From Impatiens glandulifera (Eukaryota; Streptophyta; Magnoliopsida; Ericales; Balsaminaceae), in the NCBI RefSeq assembly GCF_907164915.1, contig NC_061864.1, forward strand, positions 20,806,484 to 20,870,483: a stretch of 64,000 bases of DNA, in the 5' to 3' direction. A model generated the notes under the pieces. The model did not search any database. It saw only the letters and a program-made list of their open reading frames with translations, and was not told the DNA's origin. Below, in pieces: positions 1 to 14,300 of this stretch (within the stretch, counting starts at the first letter, position 1; every line of letters starts with the position of its first letter). Both the position numbers and the translations under genes were made by a program.

Positions 1-510
1 GGAAGCAATTCACAGGGGAATTCTGACTACTGTCAAGCACTTGACTAGTAGTTGTTGTCTCGGCAAGAGGAGCGGGGAAATTATCGATCACATTTTTCTT
101 CACTGCGACCTAGCCAGAGACATGCGGCCCTTCTGCAAAACATCCTCAACTTCCATTGGGATGTGTCGTTGAAGACTTTTGGGAAAAATGGATCGGATGG
201 GGAGCAAGCAATAACATTGCCGATTACTGGAGGGCTATCCCCCTCATCATGTGGTGGACAATTTGGAAAGAAAGGAAATGAAGAACATTTCAATAGAAAA
301 GTTTCGGTGCTCGAAGAATCAAAGGATTTATGCTTATGTGTTCGGTTCTATTCATAAAAAGGGATTTTGTACCGGATGAAAATTTTCATCTTATTGGCAT
401 TTAGCTCTCTTGTGTCATTGTGGTTTCTTCCCCTTTCACAACTTTGTAATGTTTGAATGCATCTTGCACTCTTTCTCTAATTAAAAGTTGACCTCTTTCA
501 AAAAAAAAAT
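1..510 (+). mobile_element. Decayed 3' fragment of a LINE (non-LTR) retrotransposon
   Basis: Reading the plus strand from about 70 gives GEIIDHIFLHCDLARDM, which has the look of the zinc-binding domain at the C-terminus of plant LINE reverse transcriptases (zf-RVT: H/C residues in an HxxLHC setting). After a frameshift near 130-190 the other frames give a tryptophan-rich stretch (readable around 230-350) typical of the same domain. The copy ends near 500-510 with an A-run after a short 3' tail, as expected of a LINE 3' end. The 5' part lies beyond the left edge. The fragment lies downstream of the last visible exon of the DUF789 gene and antisense to it, so probably in its intron. It is a non-functional relic. 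Confidence 0.7.
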
Positions 511-835
511 GGAATATATATAATATAATTCCAATATATATCTTTATATAGTTTATTAATATATGTTTATTGAAATTTTTTATTTCAATGTATTTATTAA
601 ATTCACCATACTCTTAAACAAACAATGGAATTAGACTCCACCTCAAACCAATCATATAGAAAATGATAATATCAAACTGACAAAACAACAACATTTAATA
701 TCAACTTTGTTTAAGGATCTTCCACAATCAATTTTGGATATAAGCAAGAGAGGAAAAATTGTAGACAAATAGAGATTCAATGGAATAAGAATTTTCTAGC
801 AAATAAGTAAAAAAAAAAGAAAGAGCAAAACATAC

Positions 836-2730
836 CCTGGAAAGATGAGGACAATGTATGATATGTCAGAAAAGATGTATTCAAATCCTCCAGATGTCTT
901 TCATTTGGTATATAGTAAATAGGATACCTAATCAATGCAAAATAAAAACTTCATTAGGTAATAAGTGTATGTACATTGTACATATCATAACAGGTCAACC
1001 AAAAGTAAACAAAGATTATAGACTAAACCTAAATATTCAACCACGTCACTCATAACAGCACCAACAAAAAGAAAGGAAAATGAAATTTCACTAAATATGC
1101 AGATAACGCATCGTATCATCCAGACATGAGGGAAAATTAAGGTTTTCTAGTTCTTACAATTAAACTTCGTTAAACATGTTTAGTATTAAACTTAAGTCTA
1201 TGTTTGTTAGAATTGGAATTACAAATTTAATTCTTATTCTATAAGAAATGGAAATGAAATGCTTGGATTGTAATTCCAAAATAGGAATGGTGGAACTGAA
1301 ACTTAAAATCCTTATTTTAAGTGAACAAACAAACAATGTAATTAGAATAAAACCTCCAATTCCAATTTCATCCTAAAAATGGTAAATACTGATGCATACT
1401 GAAGAGTGTACATTAACTCCTTGAAAATAGTTATTTTGCTATTAGCACACATTAAAGTCAAAAAGAACGGCAGCAAAAAAAGTATCAAGTACTATGCAAG
1501 TAGAAGTTGCCACAGTCCAGATCATTGTATAAGATGAGAAACTCATAAAGAAATGACAGGAACATTAAAAAGCATCTAATAGTGGGAAAATACTTCCATG
1601 GTCTACTGTTTCAATCACTGTAAATGAAACTGGTAAAGCCTAGGATGAGAATAATTCCAACAATGTGTTTTTTTATTTGTTTGTCATTTCCAGAACATAC
1701 TCAACAATGTTTTACTTTTACCATAAGAGAAGGAACAATAAAAGAAATATTGAGTAGACATACCATGCAATGGCCATCCAACTTGCAGGAGAAAGTTCAA
1801 TGCTTTTCAGAGTCATAAGTCCTTTAAAATCTACAGCCAGTTCAGCAACCTAAAACAAACATTCATATGATATCATGAATTATCGTCAATAATAACAAAT
1901 CAGTCAAGAAAAAAACATGCATTTAGTTGTTATTATTACCTTCTCCATAAGTGGGGACCTCCAGTAAGGAGACGCCGAATCATATCTCTCAAAGCAAAGG
2001 GATCCAAGGCGATCCTTTGATTGAGATGAACTGCCACGACACTTGGTTGCCGACTCAACATCCCAAATCTTAACAGAATTGTTGCTTGGTGACCTCGAAA
2101 GCTTATCATTTTCGCTACCAGAATCCATCTCACCTACCACACTCCCTTCAACAACTTGCTCATCTGTTTTACTGTCATACATACAATTACTCAATTATTA
2201 GAGAACAACTCTTCTTCACATAAAAACATTTGACAATTGCTTATTGAAACTGTTACAGCTCCAAATTTTCTAATATTTATATATACCTGTAGGATAAAGC
2301 TGAATTGTCGGTATAAATCTGGATACCAGATAGGAAAGGAGCAAAGTACTGAATAATATTGTCAGAACCATCACCAAGGACAATTGAAGTTCCAGCTCCA
2401 TATGCACTCCACTCGTCAAAGACATTCCAAAGATCTGAAAGTTCAAAATATTCAACAGTCTCCTTGTTTCCAGGGAACCACGTCTTGTTGAGACCTTGAA
2501 TGCAGCTCTGTGGAAATAACATACATTTCAACACAAGTTTATCAAATTGAAGTTACAGAAAACAATCAATGGATATACAAACACAAGCATGATACGAATT
2601 ACAGAAAACTGTGCGCAACTTAATCGGATACAGATAAGAGAATGAGATAGCTTACACGAGGAACAGACTTGCAAGGAACAGTCGGCGTTACAGAGCGAAG
2701 AAAACGTTGGATGTTAGATCGGGAACTCAT
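836..2730 (-). CDS. DUF789 family protein, 5' part (first five exons; 3' exons beyond the left edge)
   Basis: Five exons read on the minus strand: 2730-2656, 2507-2287, 2171-1940, 1849-1764 and 927-836, all with GT..AG introns and continuous phase, giving about 235 codons. The start at 2730 gives MSSRSNIQRFLRSVTPTVPC. Later come ETVEYFELSDLWNVFDEWSA, then YDSASPYWRSPLMEKV, then a segment reading LSPASWMAIAWYPIYYIP. These resemble the plant DUF789 family, whose biochemical role is unknown. Exon 5 ends in phase 1 at a GT donor (834-835). I found no exon 6 between 510 and 835, so the rest of the gene is probably beyond the edge, past the LINE fragment. The conserved core (Trp, FE, YWRSPL) is intact, so the visible part looks functional. 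The head-to-head neighbour is the TEX2-like gene at 4360. Confidence 0.85.
1199..1373. repeat. Possible MITE-like inverted repeat in DUF789 intron 4
   Basis: The left side reads GAATTGGAATTAC and the right side reads CCAATTCCAATTTC, so the ends are roughly inverted copies. The motif AACAAACAATG..ATTAGA near the right end recurs near 617-637. No clear target duplication was found. The intron otherwise holds nothing recognisable. Confidence 0.3.
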
Positions 2731-4359
2731 TCTGAATCACGGAAGAAAGAACTAGAAACGATGAGAAATTAAGCCTGAATCCTCGTCTCAACTCAAATGA
2801 ACATGCACAATTCTAAACGTAATCTCTGCTTTTCTGAGATTGATATACTAAAATCAAATGTTATGCGGTCATGTTACCTTCTATGCATGTATTTCGGTCA
2901 TGTTTATCATGTCCTCGTCATAATGATAGCGTTTTTCTTTGCATATTGTCGTAATCTTTGAATTCGTGGCAGGTATACGCCACTTCTCTACCAGGTGTCT
3001 GAAGAAGTTCTCCTTTATCAACTCCAGCAGTATCTTTACATTCATCGTTTTCGGAAAAAGTCTCCCGACTTTCTTTCTTTCTTTCTTTCTCTTTCTTTAT
3101 CGCTTTAACGTTTATCTTCTCGCGACTCGATTCAATCTCTCTTTACCTATTTCCTATTGATCATATTATGCATCCATGCGGCGCTATCGAGTCCATCTTG
3201 GCTCCGTCACCCTCTCGAACCTTGTCTCCCTCGGTCAAGCCAAACCTCTTGAATCGTGTCTCCATCAGTCTTTGCTTTTTCGCCGCTTCCCCCTTCTTTA
3301 AGGGTAAAACTTAAAGCGAGCCTAAAATACAAACTTTCTTTTATTTAATTTTTTATTTAATTTATTTTTAATCTAATTAAAAAAAATAAAATAATTTAAT
3401 AAAACACGAGAGAAAATAACGTGTCATCATGTTATTGGGTGGAAAAAAATACAATGTCTTTTAAATTCCTTCTCTAAATCATTTCTCGTATATATTAATA
3501 AATTTAATAATATTTGTTTATTCAACTACTAATAACTCTAGTTTCAGATGTTTTCAAATAGGGTCATAAAATATAATTAAAAATATTTTTTATTTTATTT
3601 TAATAATTTTTTAAAATTATAAAATTGTTTGACTAACTTTTTACCTAATTAGAAAAGTAATTAATTATTTTTAACTTTTTTATTAATAAAATATTATATT
3701 TTATTAAAATAAAAAAAGGGTCAGATTCAGTGAGATTTATAGAATCAAATTTTATTAAAAAATTGATTAAAAATGAATTATTTGAATTAAATAAGAAAAA
3801 AGTGAATAATTTGAAATATTTATTTGAAAATAAGTTTATTTAAAATATTAAAATTGAAATAATACTTTTCAAGGTATTCCAAACAAGGCACTATTTGGGG
3901 GTAGATTATTGAAACACGAATGTGGCTAGTTCTTAAGCTATGAACTCAAATTGCCATGGATCATTCATTTGATTATACAAAGAAATGGAGAAGTTTATCC
4001 GATTTCATCATTCAATTTGAGTTGAATCGCCAATCTACGACCTTATTCTTATAGAATCTGAAGCGATTAATCGTCTTCAGGCTTCGATTTACTTTGCTGG
4101 GTTGTGTAAAGGTGTATAATTTTACCCTTCTTCGTCTTCCTTTTTCTTTTCCTTTTGTGTCAGCATGAAAAAAATTGAGAATTTGATATCCGAATCGATC
4201 CTTCTTTCGTCTTTCTCGTCGCGTCGTGTTTCAGATAACATTAGGAATAATTCCGCGTTTTGAAATGGTCAAGGATGATCGTGTTGATTTGAAGATATCA
4301 TCCGATCCCACTTTGAGTCAAACGTTCCTTTTCTCCTTAGCTCTATCTGTGGGAGGAGA
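2731..4359. promoter_or_regulatory. Shared upstream region between divergent DUF789 and TEX2-like genes
   Basis: This 1.6 kb lies between two divergent start codons (2730 minus, 4360 plus), so it must hold both promoters and 5' UTRs. A (CTTT)n tract at about 3070-3098 is the only obvious simple repeat. The stretch 3320-3860 is very AT-rich with no coding signal. Short ORFs here begin with non-ATG codons or lack any family resemblance. Confidence 0.5.
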
Positions 4360-7300
4360 ATGTTACTGTTAACACTTTTTCTTGGATTCTTACTTGGAGC
4401 ACTGACGGTTGTTGCTGCTGAAGCTTTCGGTTTAGTCTTTCTGATTGCCCGACTCAGTCGGAGAACCAAGAAAAAAGAAGAAGAGGCTGCATTGCGATCT
4501 TCTCAAGGGTTAACTGATCTCGATCCATCTTTATGTAACAAACAGGTTTATACTTTGATTTATTGGACCGTCCAATTTTCTTTTCTGCTATGCATAGATA
4601 GGTTTATACTTTGATCTTTAGATAACTGTTCTTTCTTTAAAATGCTTTGCTTGTTTATGTATGTGTGTGGGTTTGTGGCTGCAATCTTGATATGTGCGCT
4701 AAATACACATTTCCAATATCTTTGCTGGTTAGATTGTAGCATAAATTGGCTTTGCTTTGTTTATGGCTTGACTAATAGTTGCAAGATTACACTTGGGGGA
4801 ACTAAAGATGTGACATTGCTGAGCTTATGGTTGATCGATTCTTTAACTAGCTAAACTTGAGTCATGTATTTTTCTCATTAAAGTTTTGATTATGATTTCA
4901 TCTAAAGGTTTTATCTCCAATCATGAAAGGATTCACATGTGAACTTTGCGTTATAGAGCTCCAAATCGTGAGTCGACGATCCTCATTGAACTCGAAAAAC
5001 TTAAGCAAACTTTACGAAATCCTTTGACTTCCCTTTCTTTCACTAGGATAAATACACAACATTGAAGTCCGTACAAATAACCAATGGGAATCCCATTTCA
5101 AACGTTCCCTCATTAGGATTCCAAGAAATTCATTTGTCGTCCAGCCTCAATTACTTTTAATTTTGCAACTTACTTTCATTCTTCAATTACTCTTTCACTT
5201 CTTTTTAGTGGGTATAGTCATGATAATGTGATAAGGAGGCACTTGTAATCAATCTCCAGATCAAGTTATGAAACTATCTTTACAATGTTTTAGTCACACT
5301 CTAAGATAGCCTTTCAATGTCAACCAATAGGTTCTTTTTCATTTTTCTCATACAAAGTATTGTGTTGTTGTGAGATGGTGTTACTCTTTCTCTTCCTGTA
5401 TGAACTGATGCATTAACTGAAACTTTTTCTTCTATAGACTTGTTTTGTCTTCACAAGAAAGGACCTTTTGTTAATGTCGTTCGGAAATGGTATTACTATT
5501 TCTCTCCCTGTATGTGGTTGTAAGACAGCAAGCTGTTTTCAGAACTGTAGAAAGAACATAAAATGAATAGCAGAACCAAAAGAAAAATAATGAAATAGGA
5601 AAGGAGGTAATATAATACATATACAAATGTTGGATCCTATATAAAAGGCCAAGCCCTTGTTTACTTACATTCATAGAGATAAGATTACATGGGTGAGTCC
5701 TCTTTTTGTTTTTGGACAACTCCAAGAGACCTACTTGAAAGTTTGGAAACAATCATTTTTTGCTACAAAGATTCTGACGTAGAAGAACATCATAAAAGTT
5801 GGGAGTTTCTTCTTCCTTTGCAAGTGAGAACACAAACCTGTAAGCACTCTTGGCTGCATAATACATTTCTTTGATCAATTCTTGAATCTTATAGTTAGAT
5901 TTCTACCGTAGAAAAGCTACTCATTTTGCTTTTTAGAAAATGGAATCAACTCATTGTTCTTGGGTGCTGTATTTAGAAGAGTTTGTTGTGTTTAGTGTTT
6001 GAATACCTGATGCACCTAAATGTCATTCGGTTGTTAATTATAGCAGCCAATAGATGTCATATAGAACTATTGGTCTGCACCAGAACCATTCAAAAGCACT
6101 TTCTTACCTCTTAAATCTATGGGTTCATTTGATCTTGTATACTCCTGAATGATTTGCCATGACTGCGTATGTTTGTTACCACAACACAATGTTAAAAGGT
6201 TCTGCAATACGTGTTTACATAATTACAGGCCTGAGAAAGTAAGATTATAGCGATGTTACCAAGGCTATATTATGTACTGGGAGATTGAAAAGACCTTGTA
6301 TTCATGTTTGGATCATCTTTTGACTCCCTCTAGTGTGTTTAATAAGGTTCCAAATACAACTGCTATAATTCTTAATAACATAGTATTCTTAAGTTCTGGA
6401 ATTTGATTGATGAGTTTTCGTTTCATTTAGATTTCCTTCTACTTATATTTTGGGGTTATGAACTTGTCTTTGTTGTGGAAATGATAGAATCTTAAACAAA
6501 TCGATTTAATTACAAGATTAATTAGATTTATATGAATTTTGTTTGAACTGGAGTTTCTTATGGATATAGCTATATTGTGTATAACTATAGTTATTATTGA
6601 CGCTTCCTTGAAATTATCTTCTTATAAAGTATGTTTTTCCTTACCTATGATGATTAAAACGTGAACCTTATGGCAGTTGAAAATTTTATTTAATTAAACC
6701 ACCTAAAGGACATTCATCTCATCCCTTGAATTGAAATAATAGTTGTTCATGTGAAACTTGGACAATGCCTTTCATATTGAAGTTCATGAGGTTCTAATTT
6801 GGTGAACTTAACCATTCACGTTTTTAGGGTGCTTTATGGATCCTGGAGTCCAAAAAGGTTCCAAAGCCTTCTGATAAGCCATCAAAAGATAAAAAAGGGA
6901 AGAAAGAGTTCATTGAGGTCAATCCTGTCAAAGTACATGCAAAAATCAGTGGTCATTCTCTTATTCTTACCGAGTCAGATGATTCCTGCAAGGAAATTAA
7001 ACTGAAGGAGTGTCAAGTTGTTGCTGTTTCTGCATCAGAATTATCCTCACGCAAATGGTGAGCCATCTTATGAAATCTTAATTTGGAGCGGATGAGCTAG
7101 TATTATTAATGCTTCATTTAATATTTTTTTGAATTATTTTGCATAATATTCTTTCTAAAAATTACTCTTATAAGTCCTTCAAAACGGTAATAGGTTGGGT
7201 AAAATATGTCAAATGACATGAAACAAAAATAGTGTCATTGTCTATGGTGGCATAACAGGTTCATATTCCAGTATCCACCTCTAAAGAGAAGAAAGAACCC

Positions 7301-10300
7301 TAACTAACTAGTTCTTGTTGCATCTTATCATTGTTTAAGATTAAGATCCCACAGTGGTTGTTTTCATGTTTTTAAGGTTGCTTTGGCCCGCCATTCGTAC
7401 ATCTTAAATAACTGCAAGTTGACAGTCAACAAGGAACTGAACAGGAGACCTCCTAGAATCAATTATCTGATATCATGTTTATTTAACAACTCATCAATAG
7501 TCTTACATTGTTAGGGAGCGAATTGAATAATTGCATCTAGCTACTTCGTCTATTTGAATATGTATTCATTTGGCATACATATGGATTGCGAATATGTATA
7601 GTCTACAAATAATGCTTACCATTACAATTTTCTAATCCCAGAGTGCTCTCGCTTCTGTATTGGTTCTAAAAAATGATCTAGTTATGATTCAGTTAGAAGT
7701 ACCTTTTGTTACTAACCATGAAAATTCTTGCAGTACAAACTTTCACACTAATTCAGTTTTGAAACTAATCCTGTCTTTTTATTATCAATTATTAGGAAAT
7801 GTAACTAATATGTATTCATTATAGATATTTTATTTTGTAATTTTTCTTCTCATGTGATTACAGGGCAAAAAGATATCCTATTAAAGTGGAGAGCAGGAAC
7901 TCAATTCTGTACAATGGCAATAAAAGTGTCTATATTTATCTCGAGAATTCTTGGGAGAAGGAGTCATGGTGTAAAGCCCTCAGGTTTGCATCTTGTGATG
8001 ACATCGAAAAACTTGGATGGTTCAGCGATTTAAGTCAAGAGTTTCGACGATACCTTGCAACCCTAAATACAGCTCACCCCACCTTTATGAAACCCTCTAC
8101 GGGCAATAATGAGCTTACAGACAAAACAGCTAATAATTCATCATCCAAGATTCGGTTCTTCTTCAAGAAGCTTGCCAGAAAGGCTTCTAAAGGTAATGTG
8201 GAAAATAAGAATACCTTGACTTCAACTGTAAGCCGCGAAGAGAAAAAGACTGCAGAGAGATCAAGATCATTTCAAGATACTGTTCATGGAAATAATCTGG
8301 TAAATAATGTTTCAACAAGGAAGGTATGTGAAGTTCCCAATGAAGATAAAATTGCAGGATCATCATCACAAGCATCCTTATCTCGATCAGATAGCAAAAG
8401 TGATGCCTGTGTTTCTTCAGATGTGGATAATGATGATAAGATCATTAGTGATGAAGGGACACTTTGTTTGAACTTGTTATTATCAAGACTGTTTTTTGAT
8501 GTAAAAAACAATGCAGATACTGGAGATTTTGTGCAAAAGCGCGTTCAGGTGCGTATATGTTCTCCATTTGCCTGGTTCTTGAATAAGAGCCCTTTTCTTC
8601 CTGTAGGAACATAATGAGTCTATTTGTAAACTAGTGTTTTGTCACCATCAGATAGGAAAATCACCCCCAAAAAAAAATTGATATGTGGTTTTTTTTCCGT
8701 TTGGTTCAGAAGTGTGATTGAGGCAAATGTAGATCTTAAAATACCAATCAAGTTGGCAAAAACCTACACCAAAACAGGCCTTTTAGTTTTATATTCTTTT
8801 CTTCTAACTCTTCTGCTAGGTATCATGAATATGCTGAATTTTGAGCTTTTGTTCCACAAACATGCAAAATGTCCTGCTGACTGCAAAGAAACCTTGTTCT
8901 TTTCTAGTATTCTATTGAAGAACTTTACATATGTTTCCCTCTAAACTTCACTTGTTACTCATCTCATCATCATGTTTATCTTTGCATTTGTATATTCCTC
9001 CAGATTGTGAACTTATTCTAATTAGTAATTATTTTTATGCTTTTCCAGAAGATCACTTAGACATCTAAGTCTCCCTTCCAAGAAAATCAACTAGACCTTT
9101 AATCTTTCATTTTCATCATCAGCAGTGTAGATTTGAGAAATGCACTAAATTTTTTGACTATTTTGTTTGTTGTGTCTGACAGAGAATGTTATCAAACATG
9201 AGGATTCCCAATTTCATGGGTGATGTCAACTGTGTATCTGTGAAATTAGGGCAGCTTGCCCCACATATACATGGTATGAGGGTAATTCCTTTAGACATGA
9301 ATGAGGTATGGGCCATAGACATTGATATTGAGTATTCTGGTGGTGCTGGTTTGAATATTGAAACAAGACTCGAGGTTCATGAACCAGATTTTCAGAAAGG
9401 CATAATTGAATCAAATTTCAATCCAAGCTCGGAGGAAGATGTCAATTCAGATCTCTTAGAAAGTTTTGAGAACTACGGAAAACAATTTGAAGCTTCAGAA
9501 GACAAAGGAGAGTTAACAGATGTTGGTGATTCTAAACAAGGTAGCCACCTAAAGATTTTTTTTTATTTTTCTGTGAATTTGAATTTTAGGATATCCAAGG
9601 ATTAAAATGTGAATTATAACTATACTTATTTTCTTCTTTTGTCTATCAATTAATTGATTTATTTAGTTCTATTTTTTAAACCAACTTAGTAGAAAAGTAT
9701 TATAAGTCTCCAAATCAAGTTGTTGAATGCCATTATCAGACATTTCTAAAATACATTATCCAATCCTTGCAGATGGGACAAAAAGCAGTAAAAGCTCTAA
9801 CAAGGGACCACCTTCTGCTTCGAGATGGAAATCCATTATAAACACCATAGCCAAGCAGGTCTCACAGGTTTGTAAAGCATTGTTCATTTCTTTTTCATTA
9901 AAATTCATGAGCAAATCATCTAGATGTGATACTTCTTACAGAGGTCCTTATTCATGAATTAGGAGACCTAAAATGACATAAGCTTTTCAATTGTTTGTGC
10001 TTTATGTTAATGGACCTTTGAAATTTCCTGCTACCTTTCTTCTTAGTCTCAATTTGATCTTGTCTGGTTGAGATTTATCGAGCTGGATAATGTAGTATAA
10101 CTATAAACTATATCGGATTGCTTGTGCTTCATGTTGAAGATGGATTCAAAGTTCATCCAACCTTCCTTCTTAGGCCTTGTTTGATGAAGGGTTACTTGAA
10201 TTTAATGCAATAATCCCTTAAGTCTTTCTTTGATCAAGGGATATTTGAATAACTAAGTGCTTATATCTAAATAACCTTGTTTTTAAAAAAAATAATTGAG

Positions 10301-11395
10301 GGTATTTTAGTATTTTGGTTCATGATTCAATGATGTGATTGATAAGTAGGTTGTTGATTGAAATTGAATAGTATCAAATAAGCCTTTATTCTTTATATGG
10401 CTTTAAAATATTTAGTACAAAGTATGATTTAGTCAATCAACTTTTTCATCGAACAATGTTTTTATTAACAAAAAATTGGATTAATTCTGATTGTAGGTAC
10501 CTATTCAATTGGCAATAAGGATAGTATCTTTTAGAGGAACATTACGGTTACATATAAAACCACCTCCAACGGATCAGCTATGGTTTGGCTTCACATCAAT
10601 GCCCGATATTGATTTTAATCTGGACTCTTCTGTTGGTGACCGCAAGATTACCAGCGGGCATGTTGCTTTATTCTTGATAAGCCGTTTTAAGGTGAGAAAA
10701 TTACCCCTTTTGCCACCTTATTCTATTTATCTGTTGCTTTACTTTTGGTTGATTTATTATAGGCAGCTATAAGAGCAACACTAGTGCTTCCAAACTGTGA
10801 GTGTGTTTCTTTTCCATGGATGTTGGCTGAAAAGGACGACTGGGTCCCACGGAAAGATTCTCCTTATATGTGGCTCAACAATCAAGAAACCAACGATCGA
10901 ACAGGGCCACCACCCGATCCATCGACAGGCTCTCAATCAACTAGAAGTAATTTCAGCTTGAAAAGCAACTCTAGTTTATCGCAAGAAGAACATGATGATC
11001 ATCCTTCAAACGAATTACAGGTTGATTCTTCAAGAATCAGCAGCCATGGAAATGATCAGTTGTGCTCAAATTCTTCGTCTTCCTATTCTGCCAGTACATC
11101 GGATCAGACTCGTGTTAGGGAACTCAAAGTGCCACTGCTGTTAACAAATAATGAAACACAGTATAGTAACGATCATGAGGAGAATCAGGACCGTTCGATT
11201 GTATCGGAGGGTCAGGGTTACACGATGGGTGGAGATTATCGAGATCAGGAATTGAGGCAGCCGAAGAGAATGGAGAGTACGAAAGCGAGGATGCGTGGGT
11301 TAGGGAAAAGAATGACTGAGAAGCTGGAAGAGAAAAAAAGGCATATTGAAGAGAAGGGAAGAAATATGGTGGAGAGGATGAGAGGGCCTAATTGA
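4360..11395 (+). CDS. TEX2/Nvj2-like SMP-domain lipid-transfer protein (formerly DUF2404), 793 aa
   Basis: Seven exons: 4360-4545, 6828-7057, 7864-8548, 9183-9540, 9773-9867, 10497-10691 and 10763-11395; phases join exactly. Residues 1-33 are a hydrophobic N-terminal anchor (LLTLFLGFLLGALTVVAAEA) followed by a basic RRTKKKEEE run. Residues about 63-180 resemble the PH-like region of the family. A serine-rich linker follows. The SMP domain runs from about 339 (LCLNLLLSRLFFDV) to about 610; MDMNEVWA-like, SGGAGLNIETRLEV and LWFGFTSMPDID segments are recognisable. The C-terminus is a charged coiled-coil-like tail (KRMTEKLEEKKRHIEEKG). Known relatives (TEX2, yeast Nvj2) sit in the ER membrane at contact sites and carry lipids; that role is inferred here. 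Intron 1 is 2.3 kb. No broken residues seen. Confidence 0.92.
10173..10385. mobile_element. PIF/Harbinger-like (Tourist-type) MITE in TEX2-like intron 5
   Basis: About 213 bp lie between TTA (10170-10172) and TTA (10386-10388). The left end is GGCCTTGTTTGATG and the right end, reverse-complemented, is AGGCTTATTTGAT, an imperfect terminal inverted repeat. TTA target duplications with GGCC-type ends are typical of Tourist-like MITEs. A relative with the same left end lies at 18727. Confidence 0.6.
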
Positions 11396-14300
11396 GTCTT
11401 AATTGAAGTTTTATTGTTGGTTACTTATAAAGATAATGTAAAGCATTCATTTTATTGTATAAACATAATTGATAATGTTTGCTTGAAAGAACAGGCTGGG
11501 AGATTACTTCATAGTTCATACAAATATTCAAAGATTAGTTTTATTTTTTGTTATAAAATTTGCTGAATTGTGTGTTCTGCTTCTTTAAATTTTTTACTTT
11601 TTTTAGCTTTGTCTCGATGCCTTATTGTGAATTGCGATTAAGCCCGCAATAATTTCTAGTTATGTCTTAGTTCTATAGATGTTGTGGAGACGATGTGCAT
11701 ATTTGAAAACACTTCTTTCATTCTTTTAAAAATTCGGTTGTTCAAGAATATCTTAAGTTGAAGAGGCTATTGTTTCGCTAATAAAAAACAGTATCTTGTG
11801 TTTATTGTATTTACTATTTATTCCTTTGTGTTTGTAATTTTTATTTATTTTGTGTTTGTATTGTTGTAGTAATTTGTTGTTTTCCTTTTGTGTATCATAT
11901 TTGTTTTTAAAAAATAAAATAAATTATTAAAAAAATCAATCCCAACCAGCCATGTGCCAGGTTGTATGAGTTGGGTGGGAAGTTTAAAAAAATATAGATT
12001 ATGACACACAAAAGGATGCATTATTTGAATTAAATAACTGGAAGAAAAAAAAGGGTAAAAGTAATTTGATATTTGATGGATGATGAGAGAGATAATTGTT
12101 TTGAAAAACTTCAAATAACACATGATCAAATGGGTCTAAACCTTATTAAATATATATATTTTTGTTAATTTATAATAATTAAATATTTAATTTATTAACA
12201 AATATATTAATTATAGCATTTAAATTTATCTGAATTGGTATACTTTTCTACCTACTATTCGGACAAAAAAATATATACTTTGTAATAAATAAGGTTTTAA
12301 TAAAATAAAAATAAATTTATTAATGTGTGATATTATGGTTTAAATAACTGACTGAATTTGATAAAGTTAATTGAAATATATTATTTAATGTTAAGATGTA
12401 CTTAATAAAATTTACAAACAAACAACTTGAATTTTATAAATTTGTTTTTAAAAAAATGTTTTAAATTATTATTATGATTATGTTTGTATATGTCAAATAA
12501 ATTAATTGATTTTTTTTATTTCGTAATTAAAGGAGAACTAGTCTGACACCTCATATCCGCTTAAACTCAAAACACTTTCAAATGTAATCGAACTAGTAAC
12601 ATTTTGGTATTTTAAGTCAACTCTTACCACTGAACCTTTGGTAGATAAATTAGTTAAATTTAAGTTGTGACTAAATTAATGAATTTATAATCTCCTGTAT
12701 CTAAATAATTATCAAATGTATAATATAATGACAAATGGGAAGAATGTAGGATTTTTTAATATAAAATTAAATTTATTTATTTAGATAATTGATATAAATT
12801 AAAATAAAACCATGTATATGTGGAATTTTATTTTTCTTCTTTATCTGAGTAATGTATAATTAGCCGGATTTATGGATACAAAATTAATTGAGAAATTTAA
12901 CTATATGACACCACACGACTCCCAACTCCCGACCCACATCCTTAATTATATGGGTCTGGTTCAATGATAGGTTATTTGAATAGTTTTGATTTATTTGAAA
13001 AAAAATATTGTTATTTATCTACTACGGACATATAAATAAAAAATGTATTAACAAGATTATCGAATCTAAAAATTAGACTTATAGTGGACTTAAAAAATAT
13101 TTGAAGTAAATTGATGGGAAAAAATTATAAATTAAACAGTGAATGAATGTGAATTTTATTTATTTATTTAATTATTATTATTTTTTTTTTGTTTGTATAA
13201 ACTAAAGAAGGGAAATAATAAATAATAAATAAAATATAAAATTAAGGAGTCGTGTCAGTACAATGATAACACGTCATTTAATCAATTATATTGTATAATT
13301 TTATCGCGTCAAATTTATAAGATTTCTAATATGTGAGTAATTTATTTGTAAACGCACAAATTTGGAGTTTGATCTGAATTTGTATAAAAAAAAAATAATT
13401 TAAAATTAATTTTCTAATATATTATTAGTATATTGATTTAGATGTAATAATGTTTTGAAATATACTTTAAGTATGTATATATTAACAAATTTAATAATAT
13501 TTTTTCATTTAAATTCAAATTCAATTTTAGTCAACTTAATGTGTTTCAAACATGTCTAATATATTATAATATTTATATATTTTACCAACACTATTTAATT
13601 AACTTAAAAAAATAATGTTAATAAAATTAATTTATCTTTCTAGAAAAATAAACTATAGAGAAGTTAAATGATCAATTTGTATGGGCTCTTTCAATATTTT
13701 TTTAGTATAGGATGATTTCTCATTTCTTTTTCCTATTCCTCATATTTGAGTTGATGTTGCGTTTTGTTTTGTTTGACATTCTTGTTAGTCAGATCGGTTC
13801 TTTCGTCTCGAATTTTTATAATTCGAATAATATTGATGAGTCGTTTACTGCTTATACTATTCGATTGTGTTGATGATCATTTTCTCGAGTCCGTGTCCGT
13901 CCTTTAACAACAAATGAGACAATAATCGAATCAATAGTTATTTCTCATTGTATTTGTTTTTTCATATGGAGGATTTCGATTCTCTCATTACTTTTCAATA
14001 TATGGATGATCCATTTTCACTTGGCAAAATTTTGTTCGGCGTTGCTTATCAACTCTCTGCTAATGATAATTTTAACTGTCGTTCAAAATATTTTATAAAG
14101 ATTCTTCTAACACTGTTTCACTGGTTAGTTCAGCTTGCTCTACTTCACTACTTATCGTTCAAGACTCGAATAATTTTGTTATAGAAAAACCTCAAAATAT
14201 TTTGTATTGAGAGTTCTATTTTTATAAATTATTTATATGATTGGATAAAAGAAATCTTAATGTGTATTGAATGTAATAAATTTTTTAAAAATAAATATCT

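Noticed and set aside
1904..2194. NSVKIWDVES resembles a WD40 repeat
   Set aside because: Only one such motif; the flanking blocks (YWRSPLMEKV, LWNVFDEWSAYG) are DUF789.
13948..14184. 78-aa plus-strand frame
   Set aside because: Starts with a non-ATG codon, isolated in AT-rich DNA, no recognisable motif.
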